Source: AP-15 sp963733945 (GTDB lineage: Bacteria; Pseudomonadota; Alphaproteobacteria; ATCC43930; CGMCC-115725). Taken from it: a stretch of 64,000 nt of DNA. A program made the position numbers and the translations under genes. The notes beneath the pieces are model-generated. The model was not told the origin of the DNA. It ran no database searches and worked only from the letters and a program-made list of their open reading frames with translations. The stretch lies in NCBI GenBank assembly GCA_963733945.1, contig CAVTFD010000014.1, forward strand, positions 124,001-188,000, given 5' to 3'. Shown here piece after piece: positions 8,427-17,440 of this stretch (position 1 is its first letter; every line of letters starts with the position of its first letter).

Positions 8427-9515
8427 CTACCGAAGCTTCAAGGTGGCGAGCCCGGCGATCGCCAGAATCGAGGCGATGATCCAAAAGCGGATAACGATCG
8501 TTGGCTCCTCCCAACCCTTTTGCTCGAAGTGGTGGTGCAGCGGCGCCATCCGAAAGACGCGCCGCCCGGTGACCTTGAAGCTGGCGACCTGGACTATGAC
8601 CGAAACCGCCTCGAGCACAAAAAGCCCGCCGATGATCGCGAGCACGAGCTCGTGCTTGGTGATGACGCTGATCGTACCGAGCGCGCCGCCGATCGAGAGC
8701 GAGCCGGTGTCGCCCATGAACACCATCGCCGGCGGAGCGTTGAACCACAGAAACCCGAGGCTGGCCCCGACCATAGCGCCGCAAAACACGGTCAGCTCGC
8801 CGGCGCCCGGGACGTGGTGGAGTTGCAGGTAGTTGGCAAAGACCGCATTGCCGACCAAATAGGCGATCAGTGCAAAGCAGCCGGCGGCGATCATCCCCGG
8901 TACAATCGCCAACCCGTCGAGCCCATCGGTCAGGTTGACCGCGTTAGATGCTCCGACAATGACGAGGACGGCGAATGGCACGAACAGCCCATCGAGAGGG
9001 ATCAGCACGTTTTTGAAGAACGGCACGGCGAGAGTGTGGGCCAACGGCGCTGGCGTCACATAGCCGAGCGCGATGCAAGCGAGCACGCCGACCCCGATTT
9101 CGAGCACGATCTTGGTCGACCCGGACAGCCCGCGATGCGAATTGCTGGTCAGCTTCTTATAGTCGTCAAAAAAGCCGATCAACCCGAACCCGACGGTGAC
9201 CAGGAGCACGATCCAGACATAGGGGTTGGTCAAATCTGCCCACAGCAAGGTCGCCACCGTCAGCGCCAGCAGGATCAGGAAGCCGCCCATCGTCGGCGTG
9301 CCCTTTTTGCGGATCAGGTGGCCGGCTGGGCCGTCTAAGCGGATCGGCTGACCGTTAGTCTGTTTTGCACGCAGCCAGGCGATGATCGGCCGGCCAAAGA
9401 CGAAACTGATCAACAGCGCGGTGACGACCGCTCCGCCCGAGCGAAAGGTGATGTAGCGGAACAGGTTGAAAATTTGGAACTGGTCCGCGAGCGGGTAGAG
9501 CAGCCGGTAAAGCAT
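8427..9515 (-). CDS. mraY: Phospho-N-acetylmuramoyl-pentapeptide transferase
   Basis: Integral membrane enzyme that moves phospho-MurNAc-pentapeptide onto undecaprenyl phosphate to make lipid I. Ten hydrophobic segments are evident. Family motifs: KKGTPTMGG near residue 70, the metal-binding FFDDYKK, NLTDGLDGLA, FMGDTGSL and the HHHFEQKGW loop near the C-terminus. Length 362 residues is typical. Its ATG shares one base with the murF stop (TGATG). Downstream, instead of murD, comes the 134-nt gap before ftsW. Confidence 0.98.
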   Translation of the reverse strand: MLYRLLYPLADQFQIFNLFRYITFRSGGAVVTALLISFVFGRPIIAWLRAKQTNGQPIRLDGPAGHLIRKKGTPTMGGFLILLALTVATLLWADLTNPYVWIVLLVTVGFGLIGFFDDYKKLTSNSHRGLSGSTKIVLEIGVGVLACIALGYVTPAPLAHTLAVPFFKNVLIPLDGLFVPFAVLVIVGASNAVNLTDGLDGLAIVPGMIAAGCFALIAYLVGNAVFANYLQLHHVPGAGELTVFCGAMVGASLGFLWFNAPPAMVFMGDTGSLSIGGALGTISVITKHELVLAIIGGLFVLEAVSVIVQVASFKVTGRRVFRMAPLHHHFEQKGWEEPTIVIRFWIIASILAIAGLATLKLR

Positions 9516-10927
9516 CAGATCAGGTCCCGGGGGCGCGCCGATTCAGCAATCAGCCGTTCGACGATCCGGTCAACATGCAAGCTGTAGGAGCCTTTGACTG
9601 TCACGACGTCGCCTGGCCGAAGGAAGCTTACCAGCGAGGGGATAGCTTGATCGGCAGACCGCCACAATCCGCCCCTGCCGGCCTCGGGCAGCACCTCGTG
9701 GAGTGCCGCCATGGCTTTGCCGACCAGGAACACGCGATCGACCGCGGCCGCGGCAAGAGGTGCCGCCAGATTGCGATGAAAACGCTCTGTCGCATCGCCG
9801 AGCTCGAGCATGTCGCCCAGAATCGCCACCCGCCGCCCGCCCGCCGCTGGCGAAGTTGAGGCGAGCACCGCAATGGCGGCCTCCATCGCAGCGGGACTCG
9901 CATTGTAGCTCTCATCGATCAGGGTCAAGATCCCGCCCTTCCAAGCCAGCCGGTGACGACGTCCTCGGCCCGGCATCGCTTCGAGGCCCAAGAGTTCGTC
10001 TGCTGCAGATCGGACATCGCAGCCGGCCGCCATTGTTGTGCCCAGCACGGCGAGCGCATTCATGACCCAGTGCCGTCCGGGGACGGGCAAACGGAAGCGC
10101 ACCGGAACGCCCGAACATCTTGCCTCGACTGTGCTGCCGTCGGGATCGAGCACAGAATCGACGAGCCGGACCGTGGCCTCCGGATCGGCGCCGAAGCTAA
10201 TCACTTGATCCACATCCGCGCGCTTAGCCCACCCGGCGAGGCGGAGAAAGTGTGGGTTGTCGCGGTTGAGGACGGCGACCCCGCCCGGTTCGAGCCCGAA
10301 AAAGATCTCGGCCTTGGCATCGGCGATCGCGTCGACCGAGCCGAAAAAGCCAAGATGGACCGGCGCGACGGTTGTGATCAGCGCGATCTGGGGCCGTACC
10401 AGGCGGGTCAGTGCGTCGATCTCGCCGGGATGGTTCATGCCGAGCTCGAAGATTCCGTACGCCGTATCGGGCGGCATGCGGGCCAGCGACAGCGGAACCC
10501 CCCAGTGATTGTTAAAACTACCAGTGGACGCGAAAGTCGCGCCGCAGGCCGCGAACACCAAGCGTAGCGCCTCCTTGGTCCCGGTTTTGCCGACGCTGCC
10601 GGTCACTGCGATGATCCGCGCGCTGCTGCGGGCGCGAGCAAATCGGCCGAGGGCGCCGAGCCCCGCAAGCGTGTCATCGACACGTATTAGCGGCGCCCCC
10701 GGCGGGAGCCCGAGGATTTGTCGGTTGACCATCACAGCGGCGGCGCCGCGTTCGAACGCCGGTCCGACAAAATCGTGGCCGTCATGGTTGGGGCCGCGCA
10801 ACGCGATGAAGAGGTCTCCCGCCGCCAGCGTGCGGCTATCGATCGAAACACCCGTCGCCGCCCAATTGGCGGGGCCCGCGCCGCCGGTTGCCTGAGCGAC
10901 ATCCGCCGCGGTCCACAACGGCGTCAT
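9515..10927 (-). CDS. murF: UDP-MurNAc-tripeptide--D-Ala-D-Ala ligase
   Basis: Last Mur ligase: adds the D-Ala-D-Ala dipeptide to UDP-MurNAc-tripeptide. Contains the N-terminal uracil-binding domain with SIDSRTLAAGDLFIALRG, the P-loop VTGSVGKTGTKEAL near residue 108, FELGMNHPGEI, and the C-terminal LIDESYNASPAAM motif. 470 residues. Overlaps murE by 4 nt and mraY by 1 nt. Confidence 0.97.
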   Translation of the reverse strand: MTPLWTAADVAQATGGAGPANWAATGVSIDSRTLAAGDLFIALRGPNHDGHDFVGPAFERGAAAVMVNRQILGLPPGAPLIRVDDTLAGLGALGRFARARSSARIIAVTGSVGKTGTKEALRLVFAACGATFASTGSFNNHWGVPLSLARMPPDTAYGIFELGMNHPGEIDALTRLVRPQIALITTVAPVHLGFFGSVDAIADAKAEIFFGLEPGGVAVLNRDNPHFLRLAGWAKRADVDQVISFGADPEATVRLVDSVLDPDGSTVEARCSGVPVRFRLPVPGRHWVMNALAVLGTTMAAGCDVRSAADELLGLEAMPGRGRRHRLAWKGGILTLIDESYNASPAAMEAAIAVLASTSPAAGGRRVAILGDMLELGDATERFHRNLAAPLAAAAVDRVFLVGKAMAALHEVLPEAGRGGLWRSADQAIPSLVSFLRPGDVVTVKGSYSLHVDRIVERLIAESARPRDLI

Positions 10928-12417
10928 CCGCTGGTCCGCGGCATGCTTCGACGTTCGGCGATGTCGCGGGCGATTTCCGCATCGTCGAAGGGAAATGTCT
11001 GTCCGCCGATGATCTGTCCGGTTTCGTGACCCTTACCGGCGATCACCAGCAGGTCGCCGGGAGCGAGATCGGCGATCGCGGTTGCAATCGCGGCGCGCCG
11101 ATCGTCGATCTCGATGGCCCCGGGGGCGGCAGAAAGGATCGCGTAGCGAATTGCGGCGGGATCTTCGCTACGAGGATTGTCATCTGTCACGTATACCCGG
11201 TCCGCGGCGTCAGCGGCGACGCGTCCCATCAGCGCCCGCTTACCTGGATCGCGATCACCGCCGCAACCGAACACGGCCACGAGCCGGCCCGGCGCATGCG
11301 GGCGCAGCGCCGCGAGCACAGTCGCGAGCGCATCGGGAGTGTGCGCGTAATCGATAACGATCGGGGCTCCGCCGCCCGCCTCGGCGACGAATTCGAGCCG
11401 CCCTGGGACACCGCTGAGCTGCGCGAGCGCCGCGGTCGCCGCCGCCGCTGGGATGCCAGTCGCAATCGCCAGACCGAGTGCGCACAGTGCGTTCATCGCC
11501 TGGAATTCGCCGAACAGCGGCAGCAAGAGTCCATGACGCCGGCCGAAGATATCGAGGACCAGGCGCTGACCACGATGCCACGGCCGCGACGCCACGATCC
11601 GCAAGTCGGCAGCCAGGTCGGCGCCATAGCCGATGACCGGATGGCTGCAATCATGGCACAGCGCCGCGAGTCGCGGAAATTCACTGCTGTCACGATTCAG
11701 GATTGCCGGCTGCCCCGATCCCAACAGCTCGGTAAACAGCCGTTCCTTGGCGGCGCGGTAATGCGCCATGTCGCGGTGGTAGTCGAGATGATCGCGGGTC
11801 AGATTGGTAAAGGCAGCAGCGGCGACCGTAAGGCCGTCGAGGCGAAACTGGGCGAGACCATGGCTCGACGCCTCGACGGCGACATACTCGATCCCTTGCT
11901 CACAAAGGTCGGCAAGATCGCGGTGGAGGGCGATAGGGTCGGGCGTTGTCAGCGCGCCCGGGCGGCGCGCGCTCGGCGTTACCAACCCGAGCGTGCCGAC
12001 ACTCGCTGCCGGATGACCGCCGGCGGTCCAGATCTCACGAAGGAAATGGGCGACGGAGGTCTTGCCGTTGGTGCCCGTGACGGCTGCGATCGTTCGCGGC
12101 TGCCTGCCGCAAAAGCGCGCTGCCAGCTGCGCCAGCCGGCGATAGGGGTTGGGATCGGTCACGATCCCCACCCGCGCGCGGTCTTCCGCCGCGAGGGCGA
12201 GCGCCGCAGCGTCGTCGGTCAGGATGGCGACCGCACCACGCGCCACCGCATCGCCGGCGAATGACCTGCCGTCGAGCCGCGTGCCGGGCAGAGCAGCGAA
12301 TAGGAAGCCGGGAAGCACCGCGCGTGAATCGGCGGTGATCCCGGCAATTTCAGGATTGCCTCGGAGGCCGGGCCAGGCTGGGCATTCGGCGATGTCGATC
12401 AGCTCAGTAAGCTTCAA
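10924..12417 (-). CDS. murE: UDP-MurNAc-dipeptide--meso-diaminopimelate ligase
   Basis: Third Mur ligase, adding the third residue of the stem peptide. The P-loop TGTNGKTSVAHFL lies near residue 113 and the DDNPRSEDP motif near residue 408; the DNPR form is the established signature for meso-diaminopimelate rather than L-lysine, so the wall is probably DAP-type. The best start is TTG at 12417, with an AAGG about nine bases upstream, overlapping ftsI by 14 nt; a rare start codon may keep expression low. 497 residues. Confidence 0.95.
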   Translation of the reverse strand: MKLTELIDIAECPAWPGLRGNPEIAGITADSRAVLPGFLFAALPGTRLDGRSFAGDAVARGAVAILTDDAAALALAAEDRARVGIVTDPNPYRRLAQLAARFCGRQPRTIAAVTGTNGKTSVAHFLREIWTAGGHPAASVGTLGLVTPSARRPGALTTPDPIALHRDLADLCEQGIEYVAVEASSHGLAQFRLDGLTVAAAAFTNLTRDHLDYHRDMAHYRAAKERLFTELLGSGQPAILNRDSSEFPRLAALCHDCSHPVIGYGADLAADLRIVASRPWHRGQRLVLDIFGRRHGLLLPLFGEFQAMNALCALGLAIATGIPAAAATAALAQLSGVPGRLEFVAEAGGGAPIVIDYAHTPDALATVLAALRPHAPGRLVAVFGCGGDRDPGKRALMGRVAADAADRVYVTDDNPRSEDPAAIRYAILSAAPGAIEIDDRRAAIATAIADLAPGDLLVIAGKGHETGQIIGGQTFPFDDAEIARDIAERRSMPRTSG

Positions 12418-14179
12418 CCCGCTTGCCTTGCATGCTTTCGGGCGTCAGGGCTTGCGCGATCGCAGGCGAGGACTCATCGACCGGCTGCACGCCGAGCAAT
12501 GGCGCAATGCGCACGACGGTGCGGCCGACCGCGGGGGCTGCAGTCCAGCCAGCGGTCGCAAAGCCGTGGCTCGCCTTCGTGCCATGAGGCTCGTCGACCA
12601 TCGCCATGACCAGATACTTAGGGGCGGTCATCGGGAAGACACCGACAAAGCTCGAGAGCAGCTTCCGTTCGGCATAATGCTTGCCCTCGACTTTGTCCGC
12701 GGTGCCGGTCTTGCCACCGACAACGTAGCCCGGCGCATCTACCATTTCGCCTGTCCCATAGAGGACAACCATGCGCAATAGCTTGCGCATGTGGTCCGAG
12801 GTTTCCCGCGAGATCACTTGGCGGCCTTCCGGCGCATCGCCGGGCGGCAGTTTGAGCAGGGTCGCCTGGCGCAGCACGCCCCCATTGACCAGCGCCGAGG
12901 CCCCGCTGGCTATCTGTAACGGTGTTTCGGAAATGCCGTGGCCAAAACCGATCGTCATGACGTTGACCTCGCGCCACTTCGCCGGAAAGTGCGGTCGGCC
13001 AATCTCTTTCAGCTCGAAACTGGGCGAGGTCAATAGCCCGAATCGGCGTAAATATTCCTGCTGCCGCTCGGCGCCAACCGCGAGTGCGATCTTGGCCTCG
13101 CCGATGTTCGACGAATACATCAGGATTTCAGGAACGGTCAGCGGGCGATGCTTGCCGTGATAGTCGGAGATCGTGAACCGCCCGATATGAATCGGATGCG
13201 TCGCGTCGAAAACTCCTGTCATCGTGGTGGCGCCCGAATCGAGCCCCATCGCCGTGGTGAAGATCTTGAACACCGAACCGATTTCGTAGTCGCCCAGCGT
13301 GACCCTGTCGAACATCCGATCGGCCACCGGAATGTTCGGATGGGCGGGATCGGTCGCCCCGGGATGGCTCGGATCAAAATCCGGCAAGGACACCATTGCC
13401 AGGACCTCGCCGGTGTTGACGTTCATGATCAGCCCGTCGCCGCCCTTGGCGGTGAAGTCGTCGACAACGCGCTGCAGTTCTTCGTGCAGAATATATTGCA
13501 AACGCATGTCGATCGACAGCTGTAGCGGCTCCTGACGGCCGCGCAACTGATCGTCGAGGCCGCGCTCGATCCCGGCCTGACCGTTGTCGTCGATCCCGGA
13601 ATATCCGACCGCATGCGACAACAGGTTGCCATAAGGGTAGACGCGGCGTTCCTCATGAGCGAATTGCAGCCCCGGTATCCCGAGCTGGTTGACCGCAAAT
13701 TCCAGGTCCGGGGTCAGATGGCGCTTGACCCATACGAAACCCTTGCCCGAGTTGAGTTTGGCCAAGAGTTGGGCGGGGTCGAGACCCGGCAGTACGGTAA
13801 GGAGTTTACGCGTCGCGTCTGCGGCATCGATGATCTGCCGCGGATTGGCGTAGAGCGAGGGGCTGTCCAGTGTCGTCGCCAACAGCTTGCCATCGCGGTC
13901 GATAATGTCGGCGCGGCCGGGTGGGGGCGGCGGCGCCTGGTGGAAGCGAGCAATAGAGGGTACGGTGACGGCGCCCGGCAGCAACGTAACCTGGACGAGC
14001 CGCCCAGCGATGACCGCAAAGACCGTTATGAATGAGACAGCCGCGACGAGGAGCCGGGCGCGGCAGCCGTCGAGCGCCCGCCTCGCCGGTCCATCCGGAA
14101 CGACCGGGGCGCAGTGCGGCGGCTTGAAATGGCGCGGCCGGCAGGGATTGTCGTCAAACTGGTGGACCGCGCTCATCAC
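12404..14179 (-). CDS. ftsI: Septal peptidoglycan transpeptidase FtsI (PBP3)
   Basis: Class B penicillin-binding protein that crosslinks septal peptidoglycan. A single membrane anchor (LLVAAVSFITVFAVIAGRL) lies near residues 43-61, followed by the PBP dimer domain and the transpeptidase domain with the catalytic SVFK tetrad in EIGSVFKIFT, the SSN motif (YSSNIGEAK) and KTG in VGGKTGTADK. Starts are GTG at 14179 (GTGA overlap with the ftsL stop) or the next codon ATG at 14176. 591 residues, typical length. Confidence 0.97.
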   Translation of the reverse strand: MMSAVHQFDDNPCRPRHFKPPHCAPVVPDGPARRALDGCRARLLVAAVSFITVFAVIAGRLVQVTLLPGAVTVPSIARFHQAPPPPPGRADIIDRDGKLLATTLDSPSLYANPRQIIDAADATRKLLTVLPGLDPAQLLAKLNSGKGFVWVKRHLTPDLEFAVNQLGIPGLQFAHEERRVYPYGNLLSHAVGYSGIDDNGQAGIERGLDDQLRGRQEPLQLSIDMRLQYILHEELQRVVDDFTAKGGDGLIMNVNTGEVLAMVSLPDFDPSHPGATDPAHPNIPVADRMFDRVTLGDYEIGSVFKIFTTAMGLDSGATTMTGVFDATHPIHIGRFTISDYHGKHRPLTVPEILMYSSNIGEAKIALAVGAERQQEYLRRFGLLTSPSFELKEIGRPHFPAKWREVNVMTIGFGHGISETPLQIASGASALVNGGVLRQATLLKLPPGDAPEGRQVISRETSDHMRKLLRMVVLYGTGEMVDAPGYVVGGKTGTADKVEGKHYAERKLLSSFVGVFPMTAPKYLVMAMVDEPHGTKASHGFATAGWTAAPAVGRTVVRIAPLLGVQPVDESSPAIAQALTPESMQGKRVEAY

Positions 14180-14733
14180 CGGTTCTCCGCAATCTGCGCG
14201 ATTAATTCATCGAGCGATTTGGCCCGGTTTGCCGAATTCGGGTGCGGTGCCGCCTTGGTTGGCGCCGGTCTCGCCGGCTCGGGTGTCGGGTTTCGGGTTT
14301 CGAGTGCGACGGTCAGGACGGGGGCCCCGCTTTCTGTAGACGGCTGGCCTTGAGGCGGCTGCTCCGCAAGAGGAGGGTTCGGCGCGGGCGATGCGTTCTG
14401 CGGGGGTGAGTTTTCGGCGACTACAGCCGCTGTCTCGACCGCCGGCGGCGGCGTCGGGCGCATTGGAATGTCGGCAATATTGGCAATCAATTGCTTCGTC
14501 GCGATCGGCGCCAGAGACAGATAGCGTTGGTTCATCTGGGCCAGCGCGTCGGGCCGGTTCAGATAAGCCCATTCCGCGTCGAAGACCCGGATGTCGCGCT
14601 CGGCATCGTCGGCCCGCTTGGTTGTTTGGGCCAGCTGGTCGGCGACGGCCTGCACCTCGTACTTGATCGCGAACATTGCGAAGCCCGTCGCCGAGACCAA
14701 GACCAACCAGAACAGTGCGGAGAGCTTGATCAT
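14176..14733 (-). CDS. ftsL: Cell division protein FtsL
   Basis: Small bitopic divisome protein that forms a complex with FtsB and FtsQ. One N-terminal membrane segment (LSALFWLVLVSATGFAMFAI) is followed by a heptad-like region rich in A, D and R, and a segment with EWAYLNRPDALAQMNQRYL that matches the conserved FtsL core. The last 90 residues are a long low-complexity Pro/Ala-rich tail, often seen in alphaproteobacterial FtsL. Position between rsmH and ftsI with 4-nt overlaps on both sides supports the call more strongly than sequence alone. Confidence 0.92.
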   Translation of the reverse strand: MIKLSALFWLVLVSATGFAMFAIKYEVQAVADQLAQTTKRADDAERDIRVFDAEWAYLNRPDALAQMNQRYLSLAPIATKQLIANIADIPMRPTPPPAVETAAVVAENSPPQNASPAPNPPLAEQPPQGQPSTESGAPVLTVALETRNPTPEPARPAPTKAAPHPNSANRAKSLDELIAQIAENR

Positions 14734-15782
14734 GCGGCGTGCCGTTGTTGCCGGTCGCGACTCGGCGGCCAGGGTGGGGCGGCGGTTCGTTCCGCCGCGC
14801 GCAGCCGCGCCGCTCGCGCTCGCGGATTGCGGTCGATTTCCGTGATGTCAGGTTTGAGCGCCCGGCGATGCAGCAGCTGGAAGCTCGGCGCTGCAACCGT
14901 GGCGGGAACCGGCTCGTGGCGCGAGGTGCGAGGCGCCCTATCGCTGCGCTGCCGCAAGAAGTCTTTGACCCGCCGATCTTCGAGCGAATGAAATGACACT
15001 ATGGCCAGCCGTCCGCCGGGCATCAGCAGCCGTTCGGCCGCGCCGAGCGCGCGATCGAGTTCGCCAAGCTCGTCGTTGACGGCGATCCGCAGCGCCTGAA
15101 AGGTGCGGGTCGCCGGGTCGAGCCCGGGCTCGGCCTTGGGCACCGCGGTACGGACGATGTGGGCGAGTTCGAGGGTACGGCCGATCGGCTGACGCCGCCG
15201 GGCCGCGGCGATCGCGCGGGCGATTCGGCGCGCAAAGCGCTCTTCGCCGAATTCGCGGATCAGCCGAGCGAGATCGCTCTCGGCGAGAGTTGCGACCAAA
15301 TCGGCGGCGGTCTGCCCGTCCCCGCTCATGCGCATGTCAAGCGGTCCATCGAAGCGGAACGAGAACCCGCGTTCGGCAGTGTCGAGCTGGATAGAGGAGA
15401 CGCCCAGATCCAGCGCGATCCCGGCGATCGGCGCGGGCGTCATGGACCCGGGCGACGCCAGCAGCCGCTCCATGTCGCCGAAATTCCCTTCGATGATGGT
15501 GAGCCGGCCGCCATGGGCACGCGCCAGCTCGCGGCCGCGCCGCACCGCATCGGGATCGCGATCGATCGCGACGACACTGCAATTAGCTGCGGCGAGCAGC
15601 GCCCCGCTATAACCGCCGGCGCCGAATGTGCCGTCGACATAGAGGGCGTCGTCGCGCGGCGCCAGCACATCGATGACAGCCTCGACCAGCACTGGCACAT
15701 GCCCCGCCCCTCCAATCGCCTCACTCTCGTCTCGACCGGCGCCGTCTTCGCGCCGCGGCGGCGGCGGGCGGCTTCTGGTCAT
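14730..15782 (-). CDS. rsmH: 16S rRNA m4C1402 N4-methyltransferase
   Basis: SAM-dependent methyltransferase modifying C1402 of 16S rRNA in the decoding centre. Motifs: GHVPVLVEAVIDVL at the start of the core, the SAM loop VDGTFGAGGYSGALL near residue 50, LDLGVSSIQLD, RGFSFRFDGPLDMRM and the C-terminal FHSLEDRRVKDF. 350 residues including a disordered-looking N-terminal 25 and a basic C-terminal tail. ATGA overlaps at both ends couple it to mraZ and ftsL. Confidence 0.97.
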   Translation of the reverse strand: MTRSRPPPPRREDGAGRDESEAIGGAGHVPVLVEAVIDVLAPRDDALYVDGTFGAGGYSGALLAAANCSVVAIDRDPDAVRRGRELARAHGGRLTIIEGNFGDMERLLASPGSMTPAPIAGIALDLGVSSIQLDTAERGFSFRFDGPLDMRMSGDGQTAADLVATLAESDLARLIREFGEERFARRIARAIAAARRRQPIGRTLELAHIVRTAVPKAEPGLDPATRTFQALRIAVNDELGELDRALGAAERLLMPGGRLAIVSFHSLEDRRVKDFLRQRSDRAPRTSRHEPVPATVAAPSFQLLHRRALKPDITEIDRNPRARAARLRAAERTAAPPWPPSRDRQQRHAA

Positions 15783-16246
15783 TCCCGGCGCCGGTCTGGC
15801 ATACCGCCGAGCGGCGGAATCTTGGTCCCTTGCCGGCGGGCGCGTTCGCGCAGATTCGCCAGATGTTCGGCGAAACGGCCGGGTTCCCAGATCTGAAAGC
15901 TCTTGCCTAGGCCGACAAAGGCCGCGCTGTCGGTAATAACGGCATGCTGGGCTAGGTCCGCCGGCAACACCACCCGGCCCTCAGTGTCGAAGGGGAGTCG
16001 CTGCGACGGGGCGAACAGCAGTGCCGCCAGATTCTCGTGCTCGTCGGAAAATTCCTCGAGAGTCTCTAGGCGAGCGGCCAGCTCCTCCATTCGCTCGATG
16101 CCATTGCCGTCGATCGCCGGGTATTTGTATGACGGAAATGCGACGATGCCCGGAAAACGCTGGGCCGCCAATGAGGCGCGAAAGGTCGCCGGCACTGAAA
16201 CTCGCCCCTTGCGGTCGACCTTGTTCACGTAAGTGGACAGAAACAT
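15779..16246 (-). CDS. mraZ: Transcriptional regulator MraZ
   Basis: First gene of the dcw operon; an AbrB-like DNA-binding protein that represses its own operon in studied bacteria. Two repeated MraZ domains are visible: the first with NKVDRKGRVSVPATFR near residues 8-23, the second with LPFDTEGRVVLPADL near residues 84-98. The ATG at 16246 gives the conserved MFLSTYVNKVD start and a normal 155-residue product, although the frame stays open 38 codons upstream. A promoter overlapped by 10-bp-spaced TGG repeats lies about 100 nt upstream. Confidence 0.95.
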   Translation of the reverse strand: MFLSTYVNKVDRKGRVSVPATFRASLAAQRFPGIVAFPSYKYPAIDGNGIERMEELAARLETLEEFSDEHENLAALLFAPSQRLPFDTEGRVVLPADLAQHAVITDSAAFVGLGKSFQIWEPGRFAEHLANLRERARRQGTKIPPLGGMPDRRRE

Positions 16247-16339
16247 GCCACTTCTTCCCCCAACGCTCGCCCGTGGACGCTCGGCAAGGGGCGCCCGATA
16301 GATGCTGCCGAAGTTCCCCCCATCGGCTACATCCGTCCA

Positions 16340-16379
16340 TGGGTAAACATGGGATAGCATGGTACTTCATGGTCGTCAA
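16340..16379 (-). promoter_or_regulatory. mraZ promoter overlapped by four 10-bp phased MraZ-type repeats
   Basis: On the plus strand four decamers follow without gaps: TGGGTAAACA, TGGGATAGCA, TGGTACTTCA, TGGTCGTCAA. MraZ is known to bind TGGG-type boxes with a 10-bp period. On the minus strand the same DNA contains TTGACG (16374-16379), a 17-nt spacer and TATCCC (16351-16356), a good sigma70-type promoter for mraZ. The overlap predicts direct self-repression. The strand orientation of the boxes relative to E. coli is not something I can verify here. Confidence 0.75.
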
Positions 16380-16791
16380 TGGCTTTCTGAAATAAAACTC
16401 TGGATTTTGTAGAGATTGTGGGTGATATGGCCTGGCCACATCATGTAGTCGCCGTAGGCGTCCTGGACACAAGCGGCGGAATGACTGTCTCAAGGGCAAG
16501 CCAGGCCGGCGCGACCGATATGTCAGAAATTTCGGATGGGCCACGTTCGGACATGACGTGAGTGAGGCGGTTGACGTGGGAGCGGGGCATCGCACCGCCG
16601 GCGCGCGCCCTGACATTCCAGCGGTGAGACACGCGGTTATGCTTGAACCGGCGTTGGGGACGCTGCTGACGGGCGGCCTGCGTCCGAGTGGCGCGGCCGG
16701 TCCGACCTGTCGGCGACGCGGCAATGGGATCGCCGGCAATGGGATCGCCGGCTGGACTTTTGCTTCGTGGATAGGGATCGGCATCGCCGGA
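16380..16791. other. Non-coding spacer upstream of mraZ, with a small tandem repeat
   Basis: No open frame here has a credible start, ribosome site or family resemblance. It contains two perfect tandem copies of the 15-mer GCAATGGGATCGCCG (16721-16735 and 16736-16750). The rest appears unique. Confidence 0.5.
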
Positions 16792-17016
16792 CTACTCGGT
16801 CATGGCGACCAGTTTGCTCGGCAGACGCGGGGCCATTTCCAACTTCCGTTCGGCGACGAGCAATTTACAATGGTCGTAGAGGGCGACCCGCGCCGCCTCG
16901 GTGCGGTTGTTGCCAAAGAGACCGGTCTCGACCAGGCGGTCGAGGTACCAGACGGTCTGGACGTTGAGCGACAAGGTGATCAGCTCTGATTTCAACGGGT
17001 TTACATCTCTCGCCAT
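16792..17016 (-). CDS. Small ribbon-helix-helix-like protein
   Basis: A 74-residue product whose middle has the pattern of a ribbon-helix-helix DNA-binding fold: a short strand (LITLSLN), a helix (VQTVWYLDRLVETG), a GNNRTEAARVALYDH turn-helix, then a basic tail. CopG/Arc-type repressors show the same spacing, with NRTE at the start of helix B. The start is uncertain: the ATG at 17016 opens with MARDVNPLKSE, an ATG 12 nt upstream is nearer to a GGCGG, and the frame stays open to 17265 through a hydrophobic stretch that is probably fortuitous. It is transcribed away from rnpB toward mraZ. Function unknown; a regulatory role is inferred. Confidence 0.6.
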   Translation of the reverse strand: MARDVNPLKSELITLSLNVQTVWYLDRLVETGLFGNNRTEAARVALYDHCKLLVAERKLEMAPRLPSKLVAMTE

Positions 17017-17437
17017 CGCGACCGCCATCCAGAAATTATGGCAAAAGAATGCCATAAGTACGGTGATAATGACCAGAGGAATTATCTGCGGCGCCAGAGC
17101 CGGAGCTGTTGCGCGGCGGCTATGCACCAAGTTCGAGATGGCGCTCAAGAGAAACGGGCGACCTCCGGAGGTCGCCCGCCCCGTCTCCCCAAGTGTGGCG
17201 CGCGGGCTCGGCAACATCGCCTGCAGGCTCCCCGCCGCAACCTCAGGCGTCAGTGGCGCGACCACACCCGTTCGAGCTTAGGCGGATGAAGGCGAGCGGC
17301 AACGGGGCAATCGGTGATCCACAGGGTTTTCCCCAAAAAAGCGTAGTTATCCCCGTTTCGTCCGGCACATCGTCCACGTCACAAACCGCCCGTTGCGGCC
17401 ATGGCGGGCCGCCCTCTGCACCGTGCGGGGCTGGGCG
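17017..17437. other. Spacer between the RHH gene and rnpB
   Basis: No supported gene. On the minus strand the rnpB transcript would run into this region; a T6 run followed by a GGGG-AAAA-CCC hairpin at about 17321-17340 is the nearest candidate 3' signal, but no canonical stem then T-run terminator is seen. Confidence 0.4.
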
Positions 17438-17440
17438 ATA

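Noticed and set aside
16247..16360. 38-codon upstream extension of mraZ
   Set aside because: It covers the promoter and MraZ boxes and has no similarity to MraZ; the conserved MFLSTYVNKVD start lies downstream.
16558..16989. Plus-strand frame of 143 codons opposite the RHH gene
   Set aside because: No ribosome site, low-complexity G/A/R-rich product with no family likeness, and it is the shadow of the minus-strand gene.
17017..17265. 83-codon N-terminal extension of the RHH protein containing a hydrophobic stretch
   Set aside because: No ribosome site at its start and the RHH fold is complete without it; the hydrophobic run is probably chance in an open frame.
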